From contig JAFAFR010000041.1 in NCBI GenBank assembly GCA_023423405.1, forward strand, positions 1-64,000: a DNA stretch of 64,000 nucleotides, given 5' to 3'. Position numbers and translations under genes: made by a program. Positions 32,296-41,136 of this stretch are shown piece after piece. Numbering within the stretch: position 1 is the stretch's first letter; each line of letters begins with the position of its first letter. Below the pieces are notes generated by a model. It was not told the origin of the DNA and did not search any database. It saw nothing but the letters and a program-made list of their open reading frames with translations. The DNA comes from Bacteroidota bacterium. GTDB lineage: Bacteria > Bacteroidota > Bacteroidia > Chitinophagales > Chitinophagaceae.

Positions 32296-33444
32296 CTATT
32301 TCAGCATTATTTTCTTACCGGTTTTCGCAGCCTGGTAAATGGCTTCAATGATGCGCAGGTCTTTCAGTCCCTCTTCTCCGTCTACGGGGATCACCGGCTT
32401 TTTCCCGTTCAGGATGATGTCCGACATTTCCTCCATCTGTACCGTTTGGTGGGTGACGTGTAAGAAATTTAACTCTCCCTTGCTGGTGCGGCCCTGTATG
32501 GGGCCGTAACCGGTGGCGGGATTCAGTTCGCCGAACCCTTTTTCACAGGTGAGAAAGAAGCGGTCGAGATAGCTCATGTTATAGGTGCTGAGGCAGGAGG
32601 CCACGGCGCCCGATGGAAATCCGAATTGGAACTGTATGGTTTCGTCGACGCCTTCTGCGAATTTTGCCGGATCGGTTTTGGTTTCCTGGGCCGTTACCCA
32701 AACCGGCTCTTCTCCCACCATATAACGGGCGCCATTAACCGAATAAATGCCAATGTCCATCATGGCGCCGCCGCCGGCAAGGGCCTTGTTCAGGCGCCAC
32801 TGTTTGGGATCGCCGATGGTGAAGCCGCTGAGCCCCTGGAAAAAGAGCGGCTTGCCGAGTTCGCCCGACTGGCGCAGGCGGACGATCTCGAGGGTTTTGG
32901 CTTCAAAATGCATGCGATAACCCACCAGCAGGTGCACGTTTGCTTTCTTGCAGGCATCCACCATTTCCTGTCCTTCCTTCACACTGATGGCCATGGGTTT
33001 TTCGCAGATCACGTGTTTCCCTGCTTTGGCGGCGCGGATCACCTGGTTGTGGTGAAGCGCATTGGGCGTGGTCACATATACGGCATCGATGTCGGGGTTG
33101 CCCGCCATCTGGTCGAAGTTCTCGTAGTTGTAACAGTTCTTCTCCGGCAGGTGATAACGTGTTTGCCAGTCGTTGATTTTGGAAGGCGTTCCGCTCACCA
33201 CACCCACCAGTTTTGCTTTTTTGCAGGCCTTCATGGCTTCGGCTACGCGGGTGCCGTAACCACCGAGTCCCATGATGACAACACGAAGTTGTTTGGCGGC
33301 TGCAGGTATTGTTTCGGGATCGGCACCCGGCGCTGCGGCTGCAGATGCTGTTTCCCGGTGAGCAGCCCATTCGTCCAGTGTCAGGAAAGGAGCCGTGATC
33401 AGTCCGGCTGAGAATTTCTGTAGAAATTTGCGGCGCGATGACAT
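32296..33444 (-). CDS. Gfo/Idh/MocA-family oxidoreductase with Tat signal
   Basis: This 382-residue NAD(P)-dependent sugar oxidoreductase type protein has a twin-arginine signal (SSRRKFLQKFSAG), a Rossmann start VVIMGLGGYGTRVAEAM, the motif CEKPMAIS with the usual lysine, and ALAGGGAMMDIGIYSVNGAR. Tat export means folding with cofactor in the cytoplasm before transport. Many Bacteroidota glycan enzymes of this kind exist, but the substrate cannot be read here. It is divergent from the aminotransferase gene, which also has a Tat signal. Confidence 0.88.
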   Translation of the reverse strand: MSSRRKFLQKFSAGLITAPFLTLDEWAAHRETASAAAAPGADPETIPAAAKQLRVVIMGLGGYGTRVAEAMKACKKAKLVGVVSGTPSKINDWQTRYHLPEKNCYNYENFDQMAGNPDIDAVYVTTPNALHHNQVIRAAKAGKHVICEKPMAISVKEGQEMVDACKKANVHLLVGYRMHFEAKTLEIVRLRQSGELGKPLFFQGLSGFTIGDPKQWRLNKALAGGGAMMDIGIYSVNGARYMVGEEPVWVTAQETKTDPAKFAEGVDETIQFQFGFPSGAVASCLSTYNMSYLDRFFLTCEKGFGELNPATGYGPIQGRTSKGELNFLHVTHQTVQMEEMSDIILNGKKPVIPVDGEEGLKDLRIIEAIYQAAKTGKKIMLK

Positions 33445-33568
33445 GGTATACTGGTTTTTATAAGAATAGCTTCAAGTTAACCATTTTGCAGGAAGGCACC
33501 GGCAAATTCAGTATATTCGGGAACCTCAACGATTTTGCTGCTGTTGAAACCTTAAAATAACAGCCAAA

Positions 33569-34762
33569 ATGAACACTGCAATGAACCGCCGCAAACTGCT
33601 GAAGTCCGGCCTGATCGGGCTTGGCGCATTTACCGGGTTGCCCTACCTGGGCCTCGGCGCTTTCCCCGGACAAGCTCTTGAACTGGATGAAGAAGGCCGC
33701 ATCCACCGCAGCCCGCTGGTGAAAGAATACATTCCCGAACTTCCTGACGGTTATGAACAACCGCCGGTTTTATTGGCAAGGCTCAATGCCAATGAAAATC
33801 CCTACGGCCCGCCGAAGTCGGCGCAGAAAGCCGTGGCCGAAGCGGTGGTGCACGGCAACCGTTATGCCTGGAGGGAATTGTTCGACCTGGTGGACCGCCT
33901 CGCACAGCGCGAAGGTCTCACGAAAGAACACATCATGACAGGTCCTGGCTCTTCCGACCTGCTGGAAAAAGTGGCCCTGCTCAGTTTTATGAAAGGCGGC
34001 AATATCGTGTCGGCCGATCCTACTTATATGTCGCTCATCAATGTGGCGCAGGCTGTGGGCGCCCAATGGAAAGCCGTGCCCTGCCGGGCAGATTGGTCGC
34101 ACGACCTCGCTGCCATGGAAGCGGCCATCGACAGCAATACCAAACTGGTGTACATCTGCAACCCCAATAACCCAACGGGTGCGGTGACAAATGCCAAAGA
34201 GCTCTACGATTTTTGTTCGCGCGTATCTGCAAAAGTTCCCGTGTTCATCGACGAAGCCTACCTGGAACTGGCCGAAGGTGCCACAACCTCCATGGCTCCC
34301 CTGCTGAAAGAAGGAAAGAACGTGATCATTGCCCGCACATTTTCCAAGATCATGGGATTAGCGGGTATACGTGTGGGTTATATCGCTGCACAACCGGCCT
34401 ACGTGAAGAACATCGAGTCCATTACGCGCGGCGGTATGGGCATCAGCTATCCTTCCATTTTTGCCGCCAACGCCTGCCTCGACGATCTTTCTTTCCAACA
34501 GTTATCAAAGGAAAAGAACAAGGCGGTGAAAACCTGGGTATGCGGCGAGCTTGATAAGCTGGGATATAAATACATTCCTTCTTATACCAATTTTCTGCTC
34601 TTTCCCATTAAGATGAAGGGCCGGGATTTCCTGGACGCCATGAATGCCAAAGGCGTCGGCGTTCGTGCCTTTGAGATCCAGGGCAGCACCTGGTGCCGCG
34701 TGAGCATGGGCACCATGGAAGAGATGAAACTGTTTGCCGCTACCCTGCAAACACTGAGCTGA
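33569..34762 (+). CDS. PLP-dependent aminotransferase, histidinol-phosphate-aminotransferase-like, Tat-exported
   Basis: This 397-residue class I/II aminotransferase resembles HisC: LNANENPYGPPKSAQKAV, TGPGSSDLLEKVA, YICNPNNPTGAVT, FIDEAYLEL, and the PLP lysine in ARTFSKIMGLAGIRVGY. Unlike biosynthetic HisC it begins with a twin-arginine signal (MNRRKLLKSGLIGLGAF), so it should work in the periplasm. Met5 is an alternative start. Its stop overlaps the AEC carrier start (TGATG), suggesting translational coupling and a linked substrate. The real substrate is unknown; biosynthesis of histidine is unlikely for an exported enzyme. Confidence 0.85.
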   Translation: MNTAMNRRKLLKSGLIGLGAFTGLPYLGLGAFPGQALELDEEGRIHRSPLVKEYIPELPDGYEQPPVLLARLNANENPYGPPKSAQKAVAEAVVHGNRYAWRELFDLVDRLAQREGLTKEHIMTGPGSSDLLEKVALLSFMKGGNIVSADPTYMSLINVAQAVGAQWKAVPCRADWSHDLAAMEAAIDSNTKLVYICNPNNPTGAVTNAKELYDFCSRVSAKVPVFIDEAYLELAEGATTSMAPLLKEGKNVIIARTFSKIMGLAGIRVGYIAAQPAYVKNIESITRGGMGISYPSIFAANACLDDLSFQQLSKEKNKAVKTWVCGELDKLGYKYIPSYTNFLLFPIKMKGRDFLDAMNAKGVGVRAFEIQGSTWCRVSMGTMEEMKLFAATLQTLS

Positions 34763-35856
34763 TGAATGCCGCCATACAAAAAACGGCGGTCCTGCTGCTT
34801 TTGCTGGGATTGGGTGTGCTCCTGCGCAGGCGTTTCATAAAACCCGAAGCGCTGGGAGGGCTAAAGGAATTGATCCTTACAGTGGCGCTTCCTTCCACCA
34901 TTTTCATCGCCCTGATGAAAGTGCAGCTCAACAGTTCCCTGGTATTCGTTCCGTTGCTTACGCTGGCTTTTAACCTGCTTGTCTTTTTTTTAGTGCCGCT
35001 GCTGTTTCCTTTGGTGGGACTGGAGAAAAACAGCGCTGCCGGTCGTACGCTCCTGCTCCTGATTCCGTCGCTGGCGCCGGGACTTTCCTGTTTCCCGTTT
35101 ATTGCAGAATTCCTGGGAGAAAAGGACCTGGCCCTCGCAGCGCTTGCTGATGTGGGTAACAAATTTTTCGTGCTGATCTTCCTCTATGTGATCGCACTCA
35201 ATATGTACCTGGGCAATGGCGACGAGGTGGAAGTAAATACGGCGGGAAGGGTGCGCCATCTTTTCCTGAGCCTTTTCCGAGAACCCGTGAACGGTGTGAT
35301 CGTGATGGCGATGATATTGCTGGCCTGCGGCTTGCACTATGGCAGCCTGCCTCCGGTGATCACCGATTTTATGGACAAGACATCGGGCCTTATGACACCG
35401 CTGGTGCTGATTTATATCGGCCTGGCGGTACAGTGGAAGGAAGGCCGGAAAAAACTGGTAATGTCGGTGCTGCTGTTCCGGGCGGGCAGCAGTTTGCTGA
35501 TCAGCGCTGCCATGATCCTTTTGTTTCATATCCGGGCGCATAACCTGGTGCTGCTGGCCGTGGTGATCCCGCTGAGCTCTGCAAGTTTTTGGCCGCTGGC
35601 ACATATTACGGCCTTTCACCAGCGCGAGAACAGGAAGGGCCTGAGCCGGGAACAACGAAGTTTCGATCCTGAGCTCGCCGTGTTGCTGCTGGCATTTTCA
35701 TTACCCTTTTCCTCGCTGCTGATCCTGGGCATCCTGAGTGCGGGGAATGTATTTACCCATCCGCTGACCCTGGTGGTGACGGGTCTTCTGTTCATTATCG
35801 CCGGTGCCCTGCCCTTTTTGTTTGCTCGCGGGCACCGTTATCCGAAAACGGGTTGA
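34762..35856 (+). CDS. AEC-type (auxin efflux carrier-like) permease
   Basis: I start it at 34762 (MNAAIQKTAVLLLLLGLG), which overlaps the preceding stop by one base. The 364-residue protein is hydrophobic throughout, with about ten membrane segments and the AEC-like layout of an N-terminal half (LRRRFIKPEALGGLKELILT, VALPSTIFIALM) and a C-terminal half (VVIPLSSASFWPLA). AEC carriers move carboxylates, amino acids and similar anions. The link to the exported aminotransferase suggests transport of an amino or keto acid; this is inference. Family assignment is moderate. Confidence 0.7.
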   Translation: MNAAIQKTAVLLLLLGLGVLLRRRFIKPEALGGLKELILTVALPSTIFIALMKVQLNSSLVFVPLLTLAFNLLVFFLVPLLFPLVGLEKNSAAGRTLLLLIPSLAPGLSCFPFIAEFLGEKDLALAALADVGNKFFVLIFLYVIALNMYLGNGDEVEVNTAGRVRHLFLSLFREPVNGVIVMAMILLACGLHYGSLPPVITDFMDKTSGLMTPLVLIYIGLAVQWKEGRKKLVMSVLLFRAGSSLLISAAMILLFHIRAHNLVLLAVVIPLSSASFWPLAHITAFHQRENRKGLSREQRSFDPELAVLLLAFSLPFSSLLILGILSAGNVFTHPLTLVVTGLLFIIAGALPFLFARGHRYPKTG

Positions 35857-35858
35857 AA

Positions 35859-37823
35859 ATGGTAGATTGGGGAGCCAATACTGCTATTTTGAACAGATTA
35901 CAAAATAACACCGGTCGCACACCTGGTCTGTATCGCTTTGGTTTACTGCCGTTGGCCTTAACGTTTCTACTGGCAGGAAGCTGCAGCAGCCCGGAAAGCA
36001 GCTCCCGTACGCAGGTGGCAGCCATCTTCAAAATGGTAAATGCGCTGCCGGAAAACAATGAGCGGCAGATACAGGTACTTGATTCTGCTTTCTGCCTGAT
36101 CCATAAACCCGGCCTGGAAGACAAGCTGGATGTGTACGCGTTTAAATGTGCTTTTTACCAGCGCCGGCACGACTTTGTTCGCGCATCCAGGTATGCCGAC
36201 AGTATACTTGACCTGGCTGCCAGGCGGATCAGCAATGTCAAATTTGCGCAATGGTATGCCAGTGCCCTGGCTTCAAAAGGAGATATCTACCTGGCATTGA
36301 AAAACTATGATGAAAGTTTTAAATGTTATACAAAGTCCCGGGTTATTTCTGAAAAGATCTCTACAGATACCTGCGGCGCCCGGAGCAACTACACGCAAAG
36401 GCTGGCCGACCTGATGTACAAGCAAAAGAAGTTTGCCGATGCGGCCACCTATTTCAAACTTGCTATCGAGGAGCGCAATTGCGGTACGGTAAGCAATGAG
36501 TTCCTGACATTTGTTTACCTGCAGGCCAATTACGACAATGTTGGCCTGTGTTACGCGCGCATGCATCGATGGGACAGTGCCGTACATTATTTTAATGCCG
36601 CTCTTCGCTACATCGGAGCGAATGAGCACCGGTTTCCTACCCGTAAAGATTACATCGAAGTGGCCAGGGCGGTCGTATGGGGAAACCTCGCCGGCTATTA
36701 TGCGCAGAACAACGACGCCGCGCAGGCAGAATCGCTGTATCTGAAGTCGCTTGCGGTGTTTAATGGCCGCAACGACAAATTTGCGCAGAACCTGCAGCTT
36801 GAACTGGCGGATATGTATACACGCAATAAGCGATTTCCCGAAGCAGGCGCCTTGTTGAAGCAGGTAAGGGATTCTCTGCAAACCCTGCCCGATGATAATA
36901 ACCTGCTGAAGTACTACCAGGTAATGAGCGATTCTCATGTACGGATGGGAGAGCCAGCCGCTTCCGTCACCTATCTCGAAAGATACATAGCAGCCAGGGA
37001 TTCGATAAACGAAGTCAACAGGCGATTTGCTTCCATGAGTATAGATACGGAGATGGACAAACGCTACCAGGAGGAACTGAATGAGGCCCTGGCAAAAGAC
37101 AACCGTTTGAAACAGCTATACCTGGTAGTCGCGGTTTTACTGATCGTGATCATCGTTGTCTTTTTTGCCTTCTTATTATACAATTCAAAAAAGCAGTCGG
37201 CGCTGAAGCGCAAACTCGATCTGCAAAACGAACGCCAGCGCATTTCAAAGGAGCTGCACGACGACCTGGGGAGCAGTCTCACCGCGCTGCAGATCATGCT
37301 GAGGCGTATCATGCGGCAAACAAAAGAAAGCGAACAGAATGAGATATTGAACAATGCGGCCGTTGTATCGGAAGAACTGATCGACCAGATGAGTGAAATC
37401 GTCTGGATGCTGAATGATACAACAGATACGATCAACGGTCTTTTCGCCAGTCTCCGCACTTATATGGCCGGTTATATTGAAAAAACCGGCTTGCCATTAT
37501 CCCTCGACTTCAGGAAAAATTGTCCCGACGACCAGGTCATATCCAGCCTGCAACGGAGAAACCTGATGCTGACTTTGAAGGAAGTATTTCACAATGTGGT
37601 TAAGCATTCCGGTGCCGGTACCTTCTCTATGGAATGGTCCTGTATGGATAAGAAAATCGAGATACTGGCTTCCGACGACGGAATTGGTTTTGATCTGTCT
37701 GCCAGTTCAGCCGGAAACGGGCTGCGGAATATGCAGAAAAGGATAGCTGATATCGGCGGCAGCATTGCCATCACGCAGCAGCGGGGCACCGGCATAAGAA
37801 TAGTTTTCCCTCCAAAAAATTAG
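35859..37823 (+). CDS. Lipoprotein-type TPR sensor histidine kinase (HisKA_3)
   Basis: This roughly 654-residue protein has a lipobox-like LLAGSCSS near residue 44, a long array of TPR helices (about 80-400, outside the membrane), and one membrane segment (about 421-445, LVVAVLLIVIIVVFFAFLL). The HisKA_3 helix is ISKELHDDLGSSLTALQ (His near 467), followed by an ATPase end with DDGIGFDLS and GNGLRNMQKRI. I start at the ATG 35859, two bases after the carrier stop; a TTG at 35853 is an alternative. Kinases of this class act on NarL-type regulators, and none lies beside it. A protein with both a lipobox and an internal membrane span is unusual, so the lipobox may be a plain signal. Confidence 0.8.
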   Translation: MVDWGANTAILNRLQNNTGRTPGLYRFGLLPLALTFLLAGSCSSPESSSRTQVAAIFKMVNALPENNERQIQVLDSAFCLIHKPGLEDKLDVYAFKCAFYQRRHDFVRASRYADSILDLAARRISNVKFAQWYASALASKGDIYLALKNYDESFKCYTKSRVISEKISTDTCGARSNYTQRLADLMYKQKKFADAATYFKLAIEERNCGTVSNEFLTFVYLQANYDNVGLCYARMHRWDSAVHYFNAALRYIGANEHRFPTRKDYIEVARAVVWGNLAGYYAQNNDAAQAESLYLKSLAVFNGRNDKFAQNLQLELADMYTRNKRFPEAGALLKQVRDSLQTLPDDNNLLKYYQVMSDSHVRMGEPAASVTYLERYIAARDSINEVNRRFASMSIDTEMDKRYQEELNEALAKDNRLKQLYLVVAVLLIVIIVVFFAFLLYNSKKQSALKRKLDLQNERQRISKELHDDLGSSLTALQIMLRRIMRQTKESEQNEILNNAAVVSEELIDQMSEIVWMLNDTTDTINGLFASLRTYMAGYIEKTGLPLSLDFRKNCPDDQVISSLQRRNLMLTLKEVFHNVVKHSGAGTFSMEWSCMDKKIEILASDDGIGFDLSASSAGNGLRNMQKRIADIGGSIAITQQRGTGIRIVFPPKN

Positions 37824-37855
37824 GGCGGATTTGAAGGGCTGCAAAGTTGGGGGTT

Positions 37856-37889
37856 ATAAAAAAGGGTGAAGCCGCGAACCGCCTCACCC
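37856..37889 (-). terminator. Terminator of the leucine cluster
   Basis: On the minus strand GGGTGAGGC pairs with GCTTCACCC (one G-U pair) and is followed by six T residues. It lies about 22 bases after the leuB stop and may also end the plus-strand kinase transcript. Confidence 0.8.
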
Positions 37890-37911
37890 CTGGGAAATTA
37901 ATTTGAAAGAA

Positions 37912-38985
37912 TCAGATGTAACGCAGCACCGCTTCGCCCATGGCTTCTGTGCCAAGGATCTTATCGGCGGGGGTTTGTGCATCGGCGATATCGCGGGTGC
38001 GGAAACCTGCTTTCAGCACCTGGTCCACCGCGCTGATCACCAGTTCCGATTCGGCCTTCATGCCAAAGGAAATGTCGAGCAGGAGGGCGGCGGAGAGGAT
38101 GGAAGCCAGGGGGTTGGCGACGCCCTTGCCGGTGATGTCGTGCGCTGAGCCGTGGATGGGTTCGTACACGCCGGTGCCATCACCGATGCTGGCGCTGGCC
38201 AGCATGCCCATGGAGCCGGCGATCTGGCTGGCCTCGTCGGTGAGGATGTCGCCGAAAAGATTGGCGGTAACCACCACGTCAAAACGGCGCGGGTCTTTGA
38301 TCAGGAGCATGGCGGTGGCGTCCACGAACTGGTGTTCCACTTCCACATCGGGATATTCAGGCGCCAATTTCTGGATCACTTCCCGCCACAGGCGCGAGGT
38401 TTCCAGCACATTGGCCTTATCGACGGAGCAGAGTTTTTTGCGGCGGGTGCGGGCGGCTTCAAATGCTTTGCGGGCAATACGCTCCACTTCAAAGCGGCTA
38501 TAACTGGCAAGGTCATACGCAGTATCGCCGTTGTCTTTGCGGCCCTTTTCTCCAAAATAGATATCGCCGGTGAGCTCGCGGAAGAAAAGAATATCGGCTC
38601 CTTTCAGGATCTCGGGTTTGATGCTGGAGGCGCCCAGCAATTCGTCGAAAAGCTTGATGGGACGCAGGTTGGCGTAGAGGCCCAGCTCCTTGCGCATTTT
38701 CAGCAGGCCCTGCTCGGGGCGCACTTTGGCGGAGGGATCGTTGTCGTATTTGGGATGACCTACGGCGCCGAAGAGCACGGCGTCGGAGGTACGCATTTTT
38801 TCGAGCGACGCTTCCGGCAGGGGATCGCCGGTGGCTTCAATCGCCACGTGTCCAATAAGGGCTTCGTCGTAACTGAACTGGTGGCTGAATTTGGCGGCTA
38901 TGCGGTCGAGAACTTTTTTTCCTACAGCAGTTACTTCCTGCCCGATCCCGTCTCCGGGAACAATTAAAATCTTTTTACTTGCCAT
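37912..38985 (-). CDS. leuB: 3-isopropylmalate dehydrogenase
   Basis: This enzyme oxidatively decarboxylates 3-isopropylmalate to 2-oxoisocaproate with NAD. The 357-residue protein begins KKILIVPGDGIGQEV. It has AVLFGAVGHPKYD, the long ELTGDIYFGEKGR segment with the conserved Tyr region, SVDKANVLETSRLW, the metal aspartates (DEASQIAGS, region around FGDILTDEA) and PIHGSAHDITGKGVANP. It is the last gene of the minus-strand leuC-leuD-leuA-type-leuB cluster and starts 7 bases after the synthase. A terminator follows. Confidence 0.95.
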   Translation of the reverse strand: MASKKILIVPGDGIGQEVTAVGKKVLDRIAAKFSHQFSYDEALIGHVAIEATGDPLPEASLEKMRTSDAVLFGAVGHPKYDNDPSAKVRPEQGLLKMRKELGLYANLRPIKLFDELLGASSIKPEILKGADILFFRELTGDIYFGEKGRKDNGDTAYDLASYSRFEVERIARKAFEAARTRRKKLCSVDKANVLETSRLWREVIQKLAPEYPDVEVEHQFVDATAMLLIKDPRRFDVVVTANLFGDILTDEASQIAGSMGMLASASIGDGTGVYEPIHGSAHDITGKGVANPLASILSAALLLDISFGMKAESELVISAVDQVLKAGFRTRDIADAQTPADKILGTEAMGEAVLRYI

Positions 38986-38992
38986 GATGGTG

Positions 38993-40516
38993 TTAAATGA
39001 TATTGAGCATTTTCTGGGTGGCTTTGATGGCAGACACGGTCTGGTCGCTGTCGAGCCCCCGGGTTTTAAATTCCTTGTTGTTCAGCCGCCAGGTAATAAT
39101 AGTTTCACACAAGGCGTCGCTTTTTCCGCCGGGCGGAATGCGCACGGCATAATCGGTCAATAGCGGCAGCTCCACTTTTTTCTGGCGGTACACTTTCTTG
39201 AGGGCATTCATGAAGGCATCGTATTGCCCGTCACCCTGGGCCTGTTCCTGGAAGGATTCGCCGTTGATGGTGATCTGCAGGGTAACGGAGGGATCAAGGC
39301 CTTTTGCATGCGTGAGCATGTAGTTGCTGATCCGCACCCTGTCTTCGATGGCATTACTGTCAAGTATATCCGAAATGATATAGGGGAGGTCGGCCTGGGT
39401 CACCACTTCCTTGCGGTCGCCCAGCTCGATGATGCGCTGGGTCACTTTCTTCAGGTCCGAATCGGAGAGCTGGATGCCCAACTGGGCGAGGTTGTTCTCA
39501 ATATTGGCCTTGCCGCTGGTTTTGCCGAGGGCGTATTTGCGCTGGCGGCCAAAACGCTCGGGCATGAGCTCGCTGAAATAGAGGTTGTTTTTCTTATCGC
39601 CATCGGCATGGATGCCGGCGGTTTGGGTAAATACGTTTTCGCCTACCACCGGCTTGTTCACCGGGATGCGGAAGCCGGAAAAGGCTTCCACCAGCTTGCT
39701 CACGCTGTAGAGCGATTTCTCCGCCACATTGGTTTTTACCGAGGGCATGAAATCGTTGAGCACGGCGATAGCACTGGCCAGGGGCGCGTTTCCGGCCCTT
39801 TCTCCCATGCCGTTGATGGTGAGGTGCAACCCGTGTGCACCGGCTTTCACTCCTTCCAGGACATTGGCCGTGCCCAGGTCGTAGTCGTTGTGCGCATGAA
39901 AATCGAAATGCGCCCCGGGATAACGGTTTACTATAGCCGAAACGAAGCGGAACACTTCTTCGGGCGTCAGTACGCCGAGGGTATCGGGCAGCATGATGCG
40001 TTTTACCGGCTGCTGCACCAGGAAGTCGAGGTATTCAAAAACATAGTCCGGTGAATGGCGCATGCCATTGCTCCAGTCTTCGAGGTACACGTTGGCGGTG
40101 ATGCCTTTCTTGCGTGCCAGGGTCAGCACAGCGGCGATGTCGTCGAAGTGCTGGCGCGGCGTTTTGCGGAGCTGGTGCGTCAGGTGGTTGAGCGAGCCCT
40201 TGGTGAGCAGGTTCATCACTTTGGCGCCGGCTTTCTGCATCCACTGGATGGACGTATCGCCGTCCACGAAGGTGAGGACCTCTACTTTTTCCAGGAGGCC
40301 ATTGGCCTTTGCCCAGCGGGTGATCTTTTTCACTGCGTCAAACTCGCCTTCGGATACCCGGGCGGAAGCAATTTCAATACGGTCCACTTTCACTTCGGTG
40401 AGCAGGAGCTGCGCTATGGTCAGCTTTTCAGAAGCGGAGAAAGAAACGCCGCTGGTTTGCTCCCCATCGCGGAGCGTGGTGTCCATGATCTCGATGGTCC
40501 GTCTGATAGGTGGCAT
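38993..40516 (-). CDS. 2-isopropylmalate synthase family enzyme (LeuA or citramalate synthase)
   Basis: This 507-residue protein has the HMGL-like TIM barrel with IMDTTLRDGEQTSGVSFS, the metal motif DFHAHNDYDLGTANVL, NGMGERAGNAPLA and QTAGIHADGD. A C-terminal LeuA dimer/regulatory domain (about 370-507) follows. Family members condense acetyl-CoA with 2-oxoisovalerate (leucine) or pyruvate (citramalate, for isoleucine). Several Bacteroidota clusters carry two such genes with different roles; only one is here. Its place between leuD and leuB favours a leucine role, but the substrate is not certain. Feedback regulation through the C-terminal domain is usual. Confidence 0.85.
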   Translation of the reverse strand: MPPIRRTIEIMDTTLRDGEQTSGVSFSASEKLTIAQLLLTEVKVDRIEIASARVSEGEFDAVKKITRWAKANGLLEKVEVLTFVDGDTSIQWMQKAGAKVMNLLTKGSLNHLTHQLRKTPRQHFDDIAAVLTLARKKGITANVYLEDWSNGMRHSPDYVFEYLDFLVQQPVKRIMLPDTLGVLTPEEVFRFVSAIVNRYPGAHFDFHAHNDYDLGTANVLEGVKAGAHGLHLTINGMGERAGNAPLASAIAVLNDFMPSVKTNVAEKSLYSVSKLVEAFSGFRIPVNKPVVGENVFTQTAGIHADGDKKNNLYFSELMPERFGRQRKYALGKTSGKANIENNLAQLGIQLSDSDLKKVTQRIIELGDRKEVVTQADLPYIISDILDSNAIEDRVRISNYMLTHAKGLDPSVTLQITINGESFQEQAQGDGQYDAFMNALKKVYRQKKVELPLLTDYAVRIPPGGKSDALCETIITWRLNNKEFKTRGLDSDQTVSAIKATQKMLNII

Positions 40517-40529
40517 TGGCTGGTAACAG

Positions 40530-41126
40530 TTAGTAGAGGCTGGCCGATGCGAATGCCTGGATATCTTCTTTCAAAGATTGCAGGTAATCGATGTCGTCGT
40601 ACCCGTTTTGCAGGTTGTCTTTTTTATAGCCATTGATCTCGAAGCCTTCGCTTTCTCCCGTTGCCAGGAGGGTGATGGTTTGTTTGGGCAGATCCACTTC
40701 GAGCCCGGTGTTGGGATCGGCCTCAATGGCTTTGAATATTTTATCGAGGAAGGCGGCGGATACCTGCACGGGCAGGAGTCCCACGTTGATGGAATTACCC
40801 TTAAAGATATCGGCGAAGAAGCTCGATACCACGCAGCGGAAGCCATAGTCGTAAATGGCCCAGGCAGCGTGTTCGCGGCTACTGCCGCTTCCGAAATTCT
40901 TACCACCTACCAGGATCTTTCCCGAATAGATGGGGTTGTTGAGGATGAAGTCCTGCTTCGGTGTATCGTCGCCGTTATACCGCCAGTCGCGGAAGAGGTT
41001 GTCGCCAAAACCCTTGCGCTCCGTGGCTTTCAGGAAACGGGCGGGAATGATCTGGTCGGTATCGACGTTTTCAATCGGCAGCGGAACTGCGGTGCTTCTT
41101 AATACAGTGAATTTATCGTAAGCCAT
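40530..41126 (-). CDS. leuD: 3-isopropylmalate dehydratase small subunit
   Basis: The small (swivel-domain) subunit pairs with LeuC to isomerise 2- to 3-isopropylmalate. The 198-residue protein has NVDTDQIIPARFL, the family motif FGSGSSREHAAWA and an FADIFKGNSIN segment. It follows leuC by 10 bases and precedes the synthase by 13. Length and start (MAYDKFTVLRSTAVPL) are normal. Confidence 0.95.
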   Translation of the reverse strand: MAYDKFTVLRSTAVPLPIENVDTDQIIPARFLKATERKGFGDNLFRDWRYNGDDTPKQDFILNNPIYSGKILVGGKNFGSGSSREHAAWAIYDYGFRCVVSSFFADIFKGNSINVGLLPVQVSAAFLDKIFKAIEADPNTGLEVDLPKQTITLLATGESEGFEINGYKKDNLQNGYDDIDYLQSLKEDIQAFASASLY

Positions 41127-41136
41127 TCTTTTCTTT

